From NCBI RefSeq assembly GCF_034087045.1, contig NZ_CP139247.1:372001-436000 (forward strand): 64,000 bases of DNA, written 5' to 3'. The stretch comes from Chitinophaga sancti. GTDB lineage: Bacteria > Bacteroidota > Bacteroidia > Chitinophagales > Chitinophagaceae. This document shows positions 1 through 7,895 of this stretch, piece after piece. Both the position numbers and the translations under genes were made by a program. Under the pieces are notes generated by a model. It saw only the letters and a list, made by a program, of their open reading frames with translations, was not told the DNA's origin and searched no databases. Within the stretch, counting starts at the first letter, position 1. Each line of letters opens with the position of its first letter.

Positions 1-791
1 AATTAAAAGATGTGAACCGGCATTTAAAGATCATTGCTTCTTTTCCGGAATTAAAGAACATCCCCATTATTATAGGTGAATCCGATCCTGAAGGTTGTGC
101 GGCTTGTGGAATGAAAACAGATCCGCAGAATGCTTATAGAAATGGAACGATGTATTCAAGTTATACGGCGGCTTCGATTGCACGTATCATTGAGTTAAAT
201 GACAGTTATGGCACAAATATCATTGGTGCGGTGAACTGGTCTTTTGAATTTGAGAATCAACCCTGGTTTTATGGTTTCAGAGAATTGGCGACAAATGGTG
301 TGGATAAACCTGTATTGAATGTGTTTCGGATGATGGGTATGATGTCAGGTACCAGGCTAGCCATTACTGGTGATGTAGCATATGATGCGCAATCTATTAT
401 GACGAATGGTGTAAGAGGTGATAAAACAGATGTGAATGCGCTGGCTGCTGCTTCCAAAACAGCTACGACTATTTTATTATGGAATTATCATGATGATGAT
501 ATTACCACGGGAGTATCAACAGTGGAATTAACTATTCAAAATATCCCTGGTAAAAAAGCGACACTTCATCATTATCGGATCGATCAGGAGCATAGTAATT
601 CATATGAGGTGTGGAAGAAAATGGGATCACCGGCATCACCGACTCCGGCACAGTATACTACGCTGGAAAAGGCTGGTCAATTGGCTTTACTGAATGCACC
701 TGAGAAAATTAAAATCACAAATGGTATTTACAAACTAAAAATAAACCTGCCAAGACAAGCGGTGTCACTGATTAAAATTACTTACGAGTAA
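1..791 (+). CDS. GH39-like beta-xylosidase/glycosidase, C-terminal part
   Basis: The frame is open from the window edge, so the start lies upstream and only the last ~262 residues are visible. The segment around IIIGESDPEGCAAC fits the strand that carries the catalytic Glu in GH39 (clan GH-A) enzymes, followed by VNWSFEF and WFYGFRELATNG, which close the barrel. The remaining ~130 residues look like the beta-sandwich domain that follows the barrel. GH39 enzymes remove xylose or related sugars from the ends of oligosaccharides. The stop at 789-791 overlaps the end of a truncated reading frame on the other strand. Family call is from motif memory; substrate is not resolved. Confidence 0.7.
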   Translation, partial: LKDVNRHLKIIASFPELKNIPIIIGESDPEGCAACGMKTDPQNAYRNGTMYSSYTAASIARIIELNDSYGTNIIGAVNWSFEFENQPWFYGFRELATNGVDKPVLNVFRMMGMMSGTRLAITGDVAYDAQSIMTNGVRGDKTDVNALAAASKTATTILLWNYHDDDITTGVSTVELTIQNIPGKKATLHHYRIDQEHSNSYEVWKKMGSPASPTPAQYTTLEKAGQLALLNAPEKIKITNGIYKLKINLPRQAVSLIKITYE

Positions 792-1025
792 TTGAACAAA
801 GATATTCGGTGAATTCTTCTCCGCCCAACCCGGCGCTGAGAGATAACGACTATCCGGTTGCAGCAACAATTTGCCGGAAGCACTATCCGTTTTCCTATAC
901 CTAAAATCAGGTGCATACGATGGTGTAATTATCAGTTTGCTTCTATCCTCCATGGTATACAAACCTGTCTGGGCAAAGCTATTCAAGCTACAGCATATTG
1001 CACAAACCATCAGGTAGTTTCCCAT
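765..1025 (-). pseudogene. N-terminal fragment of a secreted esterase-like protein
   Basis: Encodes 86 residues beginning with an ATG and a plausible signal peptide (MGNYLMVCAICC to NSFAQ). The following stretch (GLYTMEDRSKLIITPS, then SAPGWAEKNSP) resembles the small beta-rich N-terminal domain that precedes the catalytic domain in some Bacteroidota alpha/beta hydrolases and serine hydrolases. The frame then stops inside the end of the GH39 gene on the opposite strand, and no catalytic domain follows. I read it as a gene fragment left by a deletion. A genuine short secreted protein is the alternative. Confidence 0.45.
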
Positions 1026-1036
1026 ATTCTAAATAT

Positions 1037-1072
1037 AAAATAAAGGAGATCATTACAGATCCCCTTTATTTT
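1037..1072 (-). terminator. Intrinsic terminator overlapping the end of the alpha/beta hydrolase gene
   Basis: Hairpin with arms AAAATAAAGGAGATC and GATCCCCTTTATTTT around a 6-nt loop (ATTACA); one internal mismatch. The arms carry A/T tracts on both sides, so it could work in both directions. The last codons and stop of the hydrolase gene (1053) lie inside the stem. Confidence 0.7.
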
Positions 1073-1934
1073 CAATCTTTCCTTGTGTTAATTCTTTTTC
1101 TGCTTCCTGCCACACGGTATCCTGCGGATAAAACGCACTTCTCAGGTACGCCCACGTCAATTGCTGTACTGCCGCCACTCTTGCAGGATTCTCATCCGAT
1201 GTCTCCGTTACAAGATAACCAGAAATACCACCCAATAAATGTTCTCCACCATATAATACTGCCAGTGATTTAGGCCCCGGACTCAATGTATATGGATCCG
1301 TAAACCAATCCCAACCACGCACTGTCAATGGTGAAATATCTTTATCACCAGCCACTACCAATGTAGGCTTTTTCATTCCACTAAAATCAGGATTCATAAA
1401 CGAATAATGCGTCGCTGCAAACTCACTCAGATCTTTACCACCATTTCCACCGGCACACAACAATATGCCCACCTGAATACGCGCATCAGACATATCTATA
1501 TCTTCTCCTATTACGCGCATGCCCAGTAACATCCCTGTGGTTTGCGCACCAAATGAATGTCCTACCGCTGCAATACGCGTTGTATCTACGCGCTCACTCA
1601 AACCAGGCACCACACCAATAATATCATCAATATGATCCAGCACCTGTTTCATATCAGCTACCCGAATTTTCCAGATATCAGGCGTACGCACATCATCCGG
1701 GCTCAAACCTATTCTTTTCGAATCCAGGAAACTGGGTTGTATTACCACAAATCCCCTCGCCGCCCAATAATTGACAAGCGGTGTGTATCCATCCAATGAA
1801 TTACCATAACCATGTGCAAACAAAATAATGGGAAGGTGGTTACCTTTGATTGGAGCCGAAATCCGTACCTGTAAATCTAAACCACGTGCTGGTGCAGAAA
1901 GCACAACAGGACTAACTGAAATAACTTGTTCCAT
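1053..1934 (-). CDS. Alpha/beta hydrolase, chlorophyllase/dienelactone-hydrolase type
   Basis: A 293-residue soluble protein without signal peptide. It shows the oxyanion-hole strand PIILFAHGYGNS (~35-47), the nucleophile elbow VGHSFGAQT (Ser ~130), an Asp strand VVAGDKDISPL (~195-205) and a His in YGGEHLLGG (~230). This order and length match the chlorophyllase/PET-hydrolase-like branch, which cleaves carboxylic esters. Natural substrate unknown. It is followed by its own terminator, so it seems monocistronic. The start ATG at 1934 has no good alternative upstream. Confidence 0.8.
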   Translation of the reverse strand: MEQVISVSPVVLSAPARGLDLQVRISAPIKGNHLPIILFAHGYGNSLDGYTPLVNYWAARGFVVIQPSFLDSKRIGLSPDDVRTPDIWKIRVADMKQVLDHIDDIIGVVPGLSERVDTTRIAAVGHSFGAQTTGMLLGMRVIGEDIDMSDARIQVGILLCAGGNGGKDLSEFAATHYSFMNPDFSGMKKPTLVVAGDKDISPLTVRGWDWFTDPYTLSPGPKSLAVLYGGEHLLGGISGYLVTETSDENPARVAAVQQLTWAYLRSAFYPQDTVWQEAEKELTQGKIENKGDL

Positions 1935-1990
1935 GAGCTTTTTTTTTACAAAGCTCCGTCGAAAATACCCACGCCAATAATGACAATCAA

Positions 1991-2345
1991 ACCAATCATT
2001 AAGATTTTCAAACCTATTGCAAAATGCCTGCTGATCTGTATGAATATACCAACTAAGCTAACCAAACAAAAACGATCTACTACTTCCCCTTTGCAAAATA
2101 CCTACTGCGCCACATCAATACCTTACCCAAGCTAACCAAACAAAAACTACCTACTACTTCCCCTTTGCAAAATACCTCCTGCGCCACATCAATACCTTAC
2201 CCAAGCTAACCAAACAAAAACTACCCACTACTTCCCCTTTGCAAAATACCTCCTACGCCACATCAATACCTCACCCAAGCTAACCAAACAAAAACGAGCC
2301 ACTACTTCCCCTTTGCAAAATGACTCCTCACTCTCGTCAACGTCT
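1991..2345. repeat. 74-bp tandem repeat array merging into the 3' end of a Crp-like gene
   Basis: Units beginning GCTAACCAAACAAAAA start at 2057, 2131, 2205 and 2279, exactly 74 bp apart. Three units are nearly identical; a degenerate unit precedes them (from ~1991), and the unit starting at 2279 runs into the last ~15 codons and stop of the Crp-like gene (stop at 2302-2304). The shared block ACTTCCCCTTTGCAAAAT encodes the gene's last residues FAKGK on the minus strand, so the array appears to be copies of the gene's own 3' end. Confidence 0.9.
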
Positions 2346-2907
2346 CTCTTGACATCCCTAAATACGAAGCGACCATATGCAATGGCACCCTGTTAAAAAT
2401 ATCCGGGTACTCCTCCACAAATGCCTGATACCGCTCTTCCGGCGTCGCACTGATCTGTTTATAAATCCTTTGCTGACTCGCATTATAACTATTCGTCTGC
2501 AACCGATCCACTAAAGGTTTCAGTAAAGGAACCTGCTCCAACAAAAGCAAAAACGACGCCTTCGACACTATCACCAACTCACTCTCCTCCAACGCCTGTA
2601 TATTAAACTGCGCCGGCGTACCATTACTATAACTCTCATTATCCGTAATCCACCAATCCTTAATTACAAACTTGAATGTATGCTCATTCCCCTCGTCATC
2701 CAACCGATAAGATCGCAAACACCCACTCACCACAAACGCACTAAACCTACACACCTCTCCCTCCTGCAATAAAAACTCCTTCTTTTTTAAACCCCTGGAA
2801 ACACAATGCGCCTCCATGAACTCCAACTCCTGCGGAGTCAAATTGATCTTATCACTAAAATATGCAGCCAGCGCACTAAACATCTTATCAATAAAATTTT
2901 GCGTCAA
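2302..2907 (-). CDS. Crp/Fnr-type transcriptional regulator
   Basis: 201 residues. Residues ~20-120 form a cyclic-nucleotide-binding beta-roll (KEFLLQEGEVCRFSAFVVSGCLR), and the C-terminal ~45 residues hold a helix-turn-helix (VASYLGMSRETLTRVRSH). The ligand pocket lacks the classical cAMP-contacting RxS pattern and there are no Fnr cysteines, so the signal is unknown; this is common in Bacteroidota. Transcribed divergently from the crotonase at 2965, with ~57 bp between them, which suggests but does not prove that it controls that gene. The 3' end has been duplicated in tandem downstream. Confidence 0.85.
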   Translation of the reverse strand: MTQNFIDKMFSALAAYFSDKINLTPQELEFMEAHCVSRGLKKKEFLLQEGEVCRFSAFVVSGCLRSYRLDDEGNEHTFKFVIKDWWITDNESYSNGTPAQFNIQALEESELVIVSKASFLLLLEQVPLLKPLVDRLQTNSYNASQQRIYKQISATPEERYQAFVEEYPDIFNRVPLHMVASYLGMSRETLTRVRSHFAKGK

Positions 2908-2964
2908 ATGACTTTTTTTCCCCTTCCCGCGACAATGACCTTTGCTTCATAAAATTAACAAATC

Positions 2965-3771
2965 ATGGATAAATTGAATGTAGACATCAGGAATGGAGTA
3001 GCTTTCGCATCTATCAATAACCCGCCCATGAACGTGCTGGATGCCCCGCTCATGATCTCCCTGGCACAATTCGTCGCCACTATGCAGGAGGACAAAACCG
3101 TACAGGTCATCGTATTCCAAAGCGCAGATCCCGACTATTTCATCGCCCATGGAGACATGAATTACATCGTCAATCCCGCTTCCTTTGCCGACCTGGCCAC
3201 CCCTGAAATGTTGCAGGCGCCGATCAATCCCATGCAACAACTACATGAACAGATCCGCCAGCTGCCACAGGTGACCATGGCTATCATTGACGGCTATGTA
3301 CGTGGCGGGGGCAATGAACTGGCCCTTGCCTGCGACATGCGTTTTGCCTCCCTTGAAAAAGCGCGTTTTGCTCAACCAGAAACCTTAATGGGTATCATCC
3401 CCGGTGGTGGCGGCACCCAATACCTGACCAGGTTGATCGGCAGAGCACGTGCATTGGAGGTCATTCTCAGCGGAGAATTATTAGATGGGCAACAGGCAGA
3501 AAAATATGGCCTAGTTAATCGTGCATTGCCACAGGCTACCCTACATAATTACGTCAATACCCTCGCCACCCGCATCGCCAACCTCCCTGAAGATGTCGCG
3601 GCATCAGCTGTAAAAGCGATCGATGCAAACGATTTGGCCATAGAAAACCAGCTATGCATGAGCCTCTTCACCAGACCTGTTACCTTAGCACGCACCAAAG
3701 CCGCCATGGAGGCCGGTGCCCAGACACGTGAAGGCGAGAAAGACCTGGAAGGGCTGCTACATAAACTGTAA
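2965..3771 (+). CDS. Enoyl-CoA hydratase/isomerase (crotonase) family protein
   Basis: 268 residues. The first oxyanion-hole loop is FIAHGDMNYI (~53-62) and the second is YVRGGGNELALACDMRFAS (~112-130), followed by PETLMGIIPGGGGTQYL, which holds the Glu and the Gly-rich loop typical of the fold. The C-terminal helices continue to the end. The family acts on acyl-CoA thioesters (hydration, isomerisation, cleavage); the unusual AHGD in place of the common AGAD makes the exact reaction uncertain. Divergent from a Crp-like regulator, and possibly its target. Confidence 0.85.
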   Translation: MDKLNVDIRNGVAFASINNPPMNVLDAPLMISLAQFVATMQEDKTVQVIVFQSADPDYFIAHGDMNYIVNPASFADLATPEMLQAPINPMQQLHEQIRQLPQVTMAIIDGYVRGGGNELALACDMRFASLEKARFAQPETLMGIIPGGGGTQYLTRLIGRARALEVILSGELLDGQQAEKYGLVNRALPQATLHNYVNTLATRIANLPEDVAASAVKAIDANDLAIENQLCMSLFTRPVTLARTKAAMEAGAQTREGEKDLEGLLHKL

Positions 3772-3776
3772 TATAC

Positions 3777-3784
3777 TATCTTTG
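3777..3784 (+). promoter_or_regulatory. Bacteroidota -7 promoter element
   Basis: TATCTTTG matches the TAnnTTTG -7 consensus and lies 29 bp before the start codon at 3814. No convincing TTTG/TTG is present 19-21 bp upstream, so only the -7 half is supported. Confidence 0.5.
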
Positions 3785-3813
3785 CGAACAGATCCCTTAC
3801 AACTGATTCGTAA

Positions 3814-4908
3814 ATGAAATACGTCATAACTGTAGCACTTCTTTTAGCCCAGGTCACACTAGCATATGCCCAATATCCCGGAGACAATGGTAATCCTGTA
3901 CCAGACGAAGATGGTCCCACAATAAGAGTTATCAAACTGGAATCCAGCATCCCCGTGCATCAGTTTGCTATGCCGGTAAAAAATATAGAAGTCATTGCCA
4001 TTGCAGATGACAGCACAAACCTGGGTATCTCAAGGAACAGGTACCGTGCAATCAACACCGTATCTGTTCCTGATAAACCTTTGCAGGAATACCTACAGGG
4101 GTATATCAGCAAAAAATATGGAGATCAGTACCAGCAGAATAAAGGTCAATACCTACTCTGCCTGGTACAGCTTCTCCGGATTAATGATCATCGTAGTGCT
4201 CCTGAACGGTCATATGTACGTATCAAAGGAGCTACTTTTTTATCGCCGGATAATCAGCAATTCCAACTCTCCTGTCAGTTCGATACCACACTGGTAGATG
4301 CTGACAAACATGCCAGCCGCGACCATAGCTGGAATATGGCCAGAGCCATTGATATGTTCATGACGGCTGCTGACAAACAAAAGGTATCAGGTACGCCTCA
4401 TTCCAGGCAGGAAATTATGAAAATAGCCTGGGAACGTTATCAACAACCCATTTATACGGCCAACCATTATACAGACGGTGTGTATATGAGTTACAGGGAG
4501 TTTTTAAAAAATGCTCCTGCTGTGAATAATTTTACCATAAAGATGGAACGTAACAAAGCCATCGTATATCATATCCATGACGATAGCAGTCGAAATGTGA
4601 TTCCCGATCCATGGGGTATTTGTTACAAAGGACAATTATTCAGGTGTAAATGGAATAACTTTATCCCACTGAAACGTCATGGATTGGCATTTGATATTGC
4701 AGACAGGGATACAATCGTATACCTGAAAGTCACAGGTGGCCAAATTGTCGATGCCGCAGCAGCTGGAGGTTTGCTCGGTGTTCTTCTTTTAAAAGCGAAG
4801 GACCAAACTGATGGCCGGGAAAATTACTTTGTCACGTATCAGCAAGACCTGCTCGATCGTCCATATGCTGGTATGATAGATCCGTTCACAGGAGAATTGA
4901 TGTTCTGA
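3814..4908 (+). CDS. Secreted protein of unknown function
   Basis: 364 residues with a clear signal peptide ending in AYAQ (SPase I site, ~residue 19). I do not recognise the mature domain. It is mixed alpha/beta, lacks transmembrane segments except a Gly/Ala-rich stretch near residue 315 (DAAAAGGLLGVLLLKAK) that may be a short hydrophobic helix, and ends GMIDPFTGELMF. The stop is 5 bp before a Crp-like gene on the same strand, so the two are probably co-transcribed. Its own promoter may be the TATCTTTG at 3777. Confidence 0.7.
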   Translation: MKYVITVALLLAQVTLAYAQYPGDNGNPVPDEDGPTIRVIKLESSIPVHQFAMPVKNIEVIAIADDSTNLGISRNRYRAINTVSVPDKPLQEYLQGYISKKYGDQYQQNKGQYLLCLVQLLRINDHRSAPERSYVRIKGATFLSPDNQQFQLSCQFDTTLVDADKHASRDHSWNMARAIDMFMTAADKQKVSGTPHSRQEIMKIAWERYQQPIYTANHYTDGVYMSYREFLKNAPAVNNFTIKMERNKAIVYHIHDDSSRNVIPDPWGICYKGQLFRCKWNNFIPLKRHGLAFDIADRDTIVYLKVTGGQIVDAAAAGGLLGVLLLKAKDQTDGRENYFVTYQQDLLDRPYAGMIDPFTGELMF

Positions 4909-4913
4909 AAATT

Positions 4914-5471
4914 ATGCAATTTCTCAGAGACCATATAGAAAAAACGCTACCGCTCACAGGTGAAGAATTTTCATTTGTGCAGACACTCTTTACCACTAAA
5001 AAGTATAAGAAACATCAATACCTTATACAGGAAGGGGAGGAGGTAAAGTATTGTTACCTGGTCATTTCCGGCCTGTTAAAACTGGTATATAATGATGACA
5101 ACGGGAAAGACCATATTGTCTCTTTCGCTATGGAAGACTGGTGGGAAAGCGACTACTATGCATTTTATACACAGTCGGTTGCCACTATGTCTTTAGAATG
5201 TATAGAAGATACAGAAGTCTACTGTTTCTCCTTCGAAAATTATAAAAAGCTTTGTACGGAACTTCCTAAAATGGAACGTTTTTTCCTGCAGAAATCTACC
5301 TTTGGTTTTCTGGCAGCACAGCGCCGTATTCTCTCCCTGCTTACGTCTAATGCCAAAGAGCGGTATGAGCAGCTGCTCAAACAACATCCGTCCCTGTTAC
5401 AGCGGGTTCCTAAAAGTTTGCTGGCAGCCTACCTGGGGGTATCCAGGGAAACCCTGAGCAGGTTGGTGTGA
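4914..5471 (+). CDS. Crp/Fnr-type transcriptional regulator (second paralogue)
   Basis: 185 residues, paralogous to the regulator at 2302-2907 in architecture: cNMP-binding beta-roll (KHQYLIQEGEEVKYCYLVISG) and C-terminal HTH (LLAAYLGVSRETLSRLV). It ends right after the recognition helix, about seven residues earlier than the paralogue, so the C-terminus may have been clipped. No cAMP-pocket signature. Starts 5 bp after the secreted protein gene. The intergenic region downstream is filled with a 33-bp tandem array, as also happens at the end of the paralogue. Confidence 0.85.
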   Translation: MQFLRDHIEKTLPLTGEEFSFVQTLFTTKKYKKHQYLIQEGEEVKYCYLVISGLLKLVYNDDNGKDHIVSFAMEDWWESDYYAFYTQSVATMSLECIEDTEVYCFSFENYKKLCTELPKMERFFLQKSTFGFLAAQRRILSLLTSNAKERYEQLLKQHPSLLQRVPKSLLAAYLGVSRETLSRLV

Positions 5472-5507
5472 CGTAGCTCAATGGATAATCGCTGGATTGG
5501 TACAATC

Positions 5508-5712
5508 TACCTTACTTGTAATAGCCCGTTTGGTATACCACATCTCACTTGTAATAGCCCGCTTGGCATACCATACCTTACTTGTAATAGCCCGCTTGGC
5601 ATACCATATCTCACTTGTAATAGCCCGCTTGGCATACCATACCTCACTTGTAATAGCCCACTTGGCATACCATACCTCACTGTTTATAGCCTGCTTTGTG
5701 TGACATACCTCA
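5508..5712. repeat. 33-bp tandem repeat array
   Basis: The block CTTGTAATAGCCC recurs at 5515, 5548, 5581, 5614 and 5647, exactly 33 bp apart, with a degenerate sixth unit at ~5680. There are no variable spacers. Because 33 is divisible by three, the array is open in more than one frame (an 11-residue repeat such as LTCNSPLGIPY), but this is a by-product of the period; I see no ribosome site or homologue that would support translation. Confidence 0.9.
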
Positions 5713-5771
5713 CAGCATAATAGTGAGGTACATCAAGGGCTAATTCCCCCCTTTACCCTCACCTTTGCCTC

Positions 5772-6161
5772 ATGGAAACAAGAAGCATCAATCCCTGGAC
5801 CTGGCAGGACGAACGTAGTTATTCCCAGGCAATAGAAGTAAAGAACGCCACCAGCACCCTATACTGTGCAGGACAGGCAGCCGTATTCCCGGATGGCACC
5901 TCCAGCAATGAGGATATGAAAAGCCAGTTGCTCCACGCCATCGCCAACCTGGAACAGGTGATTGCAACAGCCGGCTATTCACCCAAAGGTATTGTCAGAT
6001 TAAACATCTACACAACCTCCTCAGCAGACCTCTGGCCCCACTTCCCCCTACTACAGGCGTGGATTGAAAAACATGGCATCCGGCAGGCGACCACCCTCAT
6101 GGAAGTAAGATCTCTTTTCGAAACATTGCAGGTAGAACTGGAAGCTACAGTAGTAAAATAA
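5772..6161 (+). CDS. RidA-family (YjgF/YER057c/UK114) protein
   Basis: 129 residues, standard length. The substrate-binding Arg is in GIVRLNIYTTS and the conserved Glu lies in the C-terminal strands (LMEVRSLFETLQVELEATVV). Many RidA proteins hydrolyse reactive enamine/imine intermediates from PLP enzymes; divergent members act in other pathways, so the role is not fixed. The start ATG at 5772 follows CACCTTTG with only four bases between, a -7-like element so close that the transcript would have almost no leader. Confidence 0.85.
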   Translation: METRSINPWTWQDERSYSQAIEVKNATSTLYCAGQAAVFPDGTSSNEDMKSQLLHAIANLEQVIATAGYSPKGIVRLNIYTTSSADLWPHFPLLQAWIEKHGIRQATTLMEVRSLFETLQVELEATVVK

Positions 6162-6164
6162 TCC

Positions 6165-6172
6165 TAATTTTG
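6165..6172 (+). promoter_or_regulatory. Possible -7 element right before a start codon
   Basis: TAATTTTG is a perfect TAnnTTTG match ending 5 bp before the ATG at 6178. If used, transcription would begin at or next to the start codon. No clear -33 element; may be coincidence in an A/T-rich gap. Confidence 0.3.
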
Positions 6173-6177
6173 TGCCC

Positions 6178-6792
6178 ATGAGTTATTATATCCGTATTCT
6201 GGGCACACAAGACCCGGACATTCATCTCGACGATATTTCAGAAGAGCTGGACGCAGAAGCACTGTCAGCTCAATTTGGGGTGCTCAAAAATGAGAAACCG
6301 GAGAAATGGTCAGTGTTTGAATTGAAAAATGAAAAGGGGAAACTGCTGGCGACAGTAGAGAGAAATCCTGTCACAACCGAAGGCATTGGCAGGGAAGAAT
6401 TGGATGAATTCAAACAGAGCATCCTCGAATTCCAACCGGCATCAGCAGCCAAGTGGCTGAATGAATTCTTTGATAGCGTGAAGGTGATATATGCGATTGA
6501 GTTACTACCAATCAGTATGGAGGCGGAGAACTATCATATCATAACCACTACACAGGGTATTATCTGGGAACAGGTAAATGGTATTCTGCAGGCGGATGAA
6601 GAAGGATTTACAAATGAAGAAGGATATCATATACTCTGGCAGTTTCCGGATGATGCAGATGGCGAATGGAATTGTGCGGTTTTGAATGCAGAAGGGAAAT
6701 GGGAGAATTTTAATATGGACCTGGCGGATGAGAAACAAAGAGAAGCATTTAAAGCAGGCAAGGTACCAGAAGGTGCGAAAAAGGTGAAATAA
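6178..6792 (+). CDS. Protein of unknown function
   Basis: 204 residues from the ATG at 6178 (a GTG two codons upstream overlaps a promoter-like element and is less likely). No signal peptide or membrane segment. Acidic, with a start like SYYIRILGTQDPDI and an internal repeat feel: two alpha/beta halves, the second containing YHIITTTQGIIWEQVNG and YHILWQFPDDADGEW. I do not recognise the family. Directly follows RidA by 16 bp, so it may share its transcript. Confidence 0.65.
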   Translation: MSYYIRILGTQDPDIHLDDISEELDAEALSAQFGVLKNEKPEKWSVFELKNEKGKLLATVERNPVTTEGIGREELDEFKQSILEFQPASAAKWLNEFFDSVKVIYAIELLPISMEAENYHIITTTQGIIWEQVNGILQADEEGFTNEEGYHILWQFPDDADGEWNCAVLNAEGKWENFNMDLADEKQREAFKAGKVPEGAKKVK

Positions 6793-6795
6793 CTT

Positions 6796-6978
6796 TTACC
6801 AGGGATCCCACATTTATTCCTGATAAGTCCGGATGGAAAAGTGGTATTACAGAAATCAGGATCTGAAGCGGACTATAACGAAATAGAAAAAGTTCTGAAT
6901 GATGCGCTATCAATTGACACATGGCATGCTTTTTCCGGTACAATTATTATGAATCTGAAGCGGACTATAACGAAATAG
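6796..6978 (+). pseudogene. Remnant of a thioredoxin-fold (redoxin/TlpA-like) protein
   Basis: Read without a start codon, the frame gives LPGIPHLFLISPDGKVV, then SGSEADYNEIEKVL. The IPHLFLISPDGKVV stretch is the cis-Pro strand and following beta-hairpin of redoxin/TlpA proteins, and the rest is the final helix. The N-terminal domain with the CxxC site is absent, so this is a C-terminal remnant. Its last helix (SEADYNEIEKVL) is part of the 92-bp unit that has been repeated three times. Confidence 0.6.
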
Positions 6979-7137
6979 AAAAAGTCCTGGATGATGCGCT
7001 ATCAAGTGACACATGGCATACTTTTTCCGGTACAATTATTATGAATCAGAAGCGGACTATAACGAAATAGAAAAAGTTCTGGATGATGCGCTATCAATTG
7101 ACACATGGCATACTTTTTCCGGTACAATTATTATGAA
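6862..7137. repeat. 92-bp tandem repeat, three copies, forming the leader of the CHAD gene
   Basis: Units starting TCTGAAGCGGACTATAACG (third: TCAGAAGCGG) begin at 6862, 6954 and 7046, exactly 92 bp apart with only a few substitutions. The unit starts in the redoxin remnant and ends with GGTACAATTATTATGAA; in the last copy this ATG (7133) is the start of the CHAD gene. The array therefore duplicates whatever promoter or leader signals precede that gene. Confidence 0.9.
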
Positions 7138-7849
7138 AAAGAAACGTGTGCTAAAAACCATTGGCCGGTATTACAAACGACTCGACAAAAAGAGCCGGCA
7201 AATGCCACCTGCATACGACCCGGAAATTATTCACAAATTCAGGACAAACTATAAAAAACTAAAAGCTTTTCTACATATGATTCAGCTTCCCGGTATACCC
7301 GGGAAACTGAAAGATTTTTATCACCAGCTCGGTACACTACGCGACCTGCAATTACAGGAGCAGTATACAAAACACGATGCCCGACATTTACCCACTTATA
7401 GAAAGATAATACACAAGAAGGCAGAACAATGTAAGGACCAATTGCATCACTCACTTGCTAAGAAACCAGTGCGAAAAGCGGGTAAAAAAACACTGAAAGC
7501 TGTAAAAACCGGTTTCAGCCATAAAACTTATCAAAAGTATTTAGCCGGGAAAACCATTGCCATGCAGCAAATGCTGCACCCCACATCCTTTAGTGACAAT
7601 GACCTGCATACCATCAGGAAAACCTTCAAGGAATTATCAAATAATAACCAGCTTCACAGTTCTACATTACAGGATAGACTTGGCGACTACCAGGATAAAT
7701 GTAATGCACTCCGGTTACTCAGAAAATACCGTCCCGCTGAACTGAGTGACAAAGAAGCACAGTATCTTCAACACAAAGAGGAAATATTGGTGAACGAAAA
7801 GAAAAGGATGAAAGCCTGGTTAGCCCGGGCGTTAAAAACAATTTCCTAA
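7133..7849 (+). CDS. CHAD domain protein
   Basis: 238 residues, all-helical and strongly basic. The CHAD signature HKFRTNYKKLKAFLHM (~30-45) and a second His-containing helix DLHTIRKTFKELSNNN (~160) line up with the conserved His/Lys/Arg faces that bind polyphosphate in this family. I chose ATG 7133 (MKKKRVLKTIGRYYK); an in-frame extension to 7013 only translates the upstream 92-bp repeats. Many CHAD proteins bind polyphosphate granules. No CYTH partner is nearby. Confidence 0.8.
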   Translation: MKKKRVLKTIGRYYKRLDKKSRQMPPAYDPEIIHKFRTNYKKLKAFLHMIQLPGIPGKLKDFYHQLGTLRDLQLQEQYTKHDARHLPTYRKIIHKKAEQCKDQLHHSLAKKPVRKAGKKTLKAVKTGFSHKTYQKYLAGKTIAMQQMLHPTSFSDNDLHTIRKTFKELSNNNQLHSSTLQDRLGDYQDKCNALRLLRKYRPAELSDKEAQYLQHKEEILVNEKKRMKAWLARALKTIS

Positions 7850-7895
7850 TGGCACCCCATTTGATATAGCTAAATAACTAACAGTAAGATTAATT

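Noticed and set aside
5481..5720. Frame encoding an 11-residue repeat protein (LTCNSPLGIPY units)
   Set aside because: It is a by-product of a 33-bp repeat; a second frame is equally open, and there is no ribosome site, signal or homologue.
7013..7132. N-terminal extension of the CHAD protein
   Set aside because: It only translates the upstream 92-bp repeats; kept as a remark under the repeat finding.
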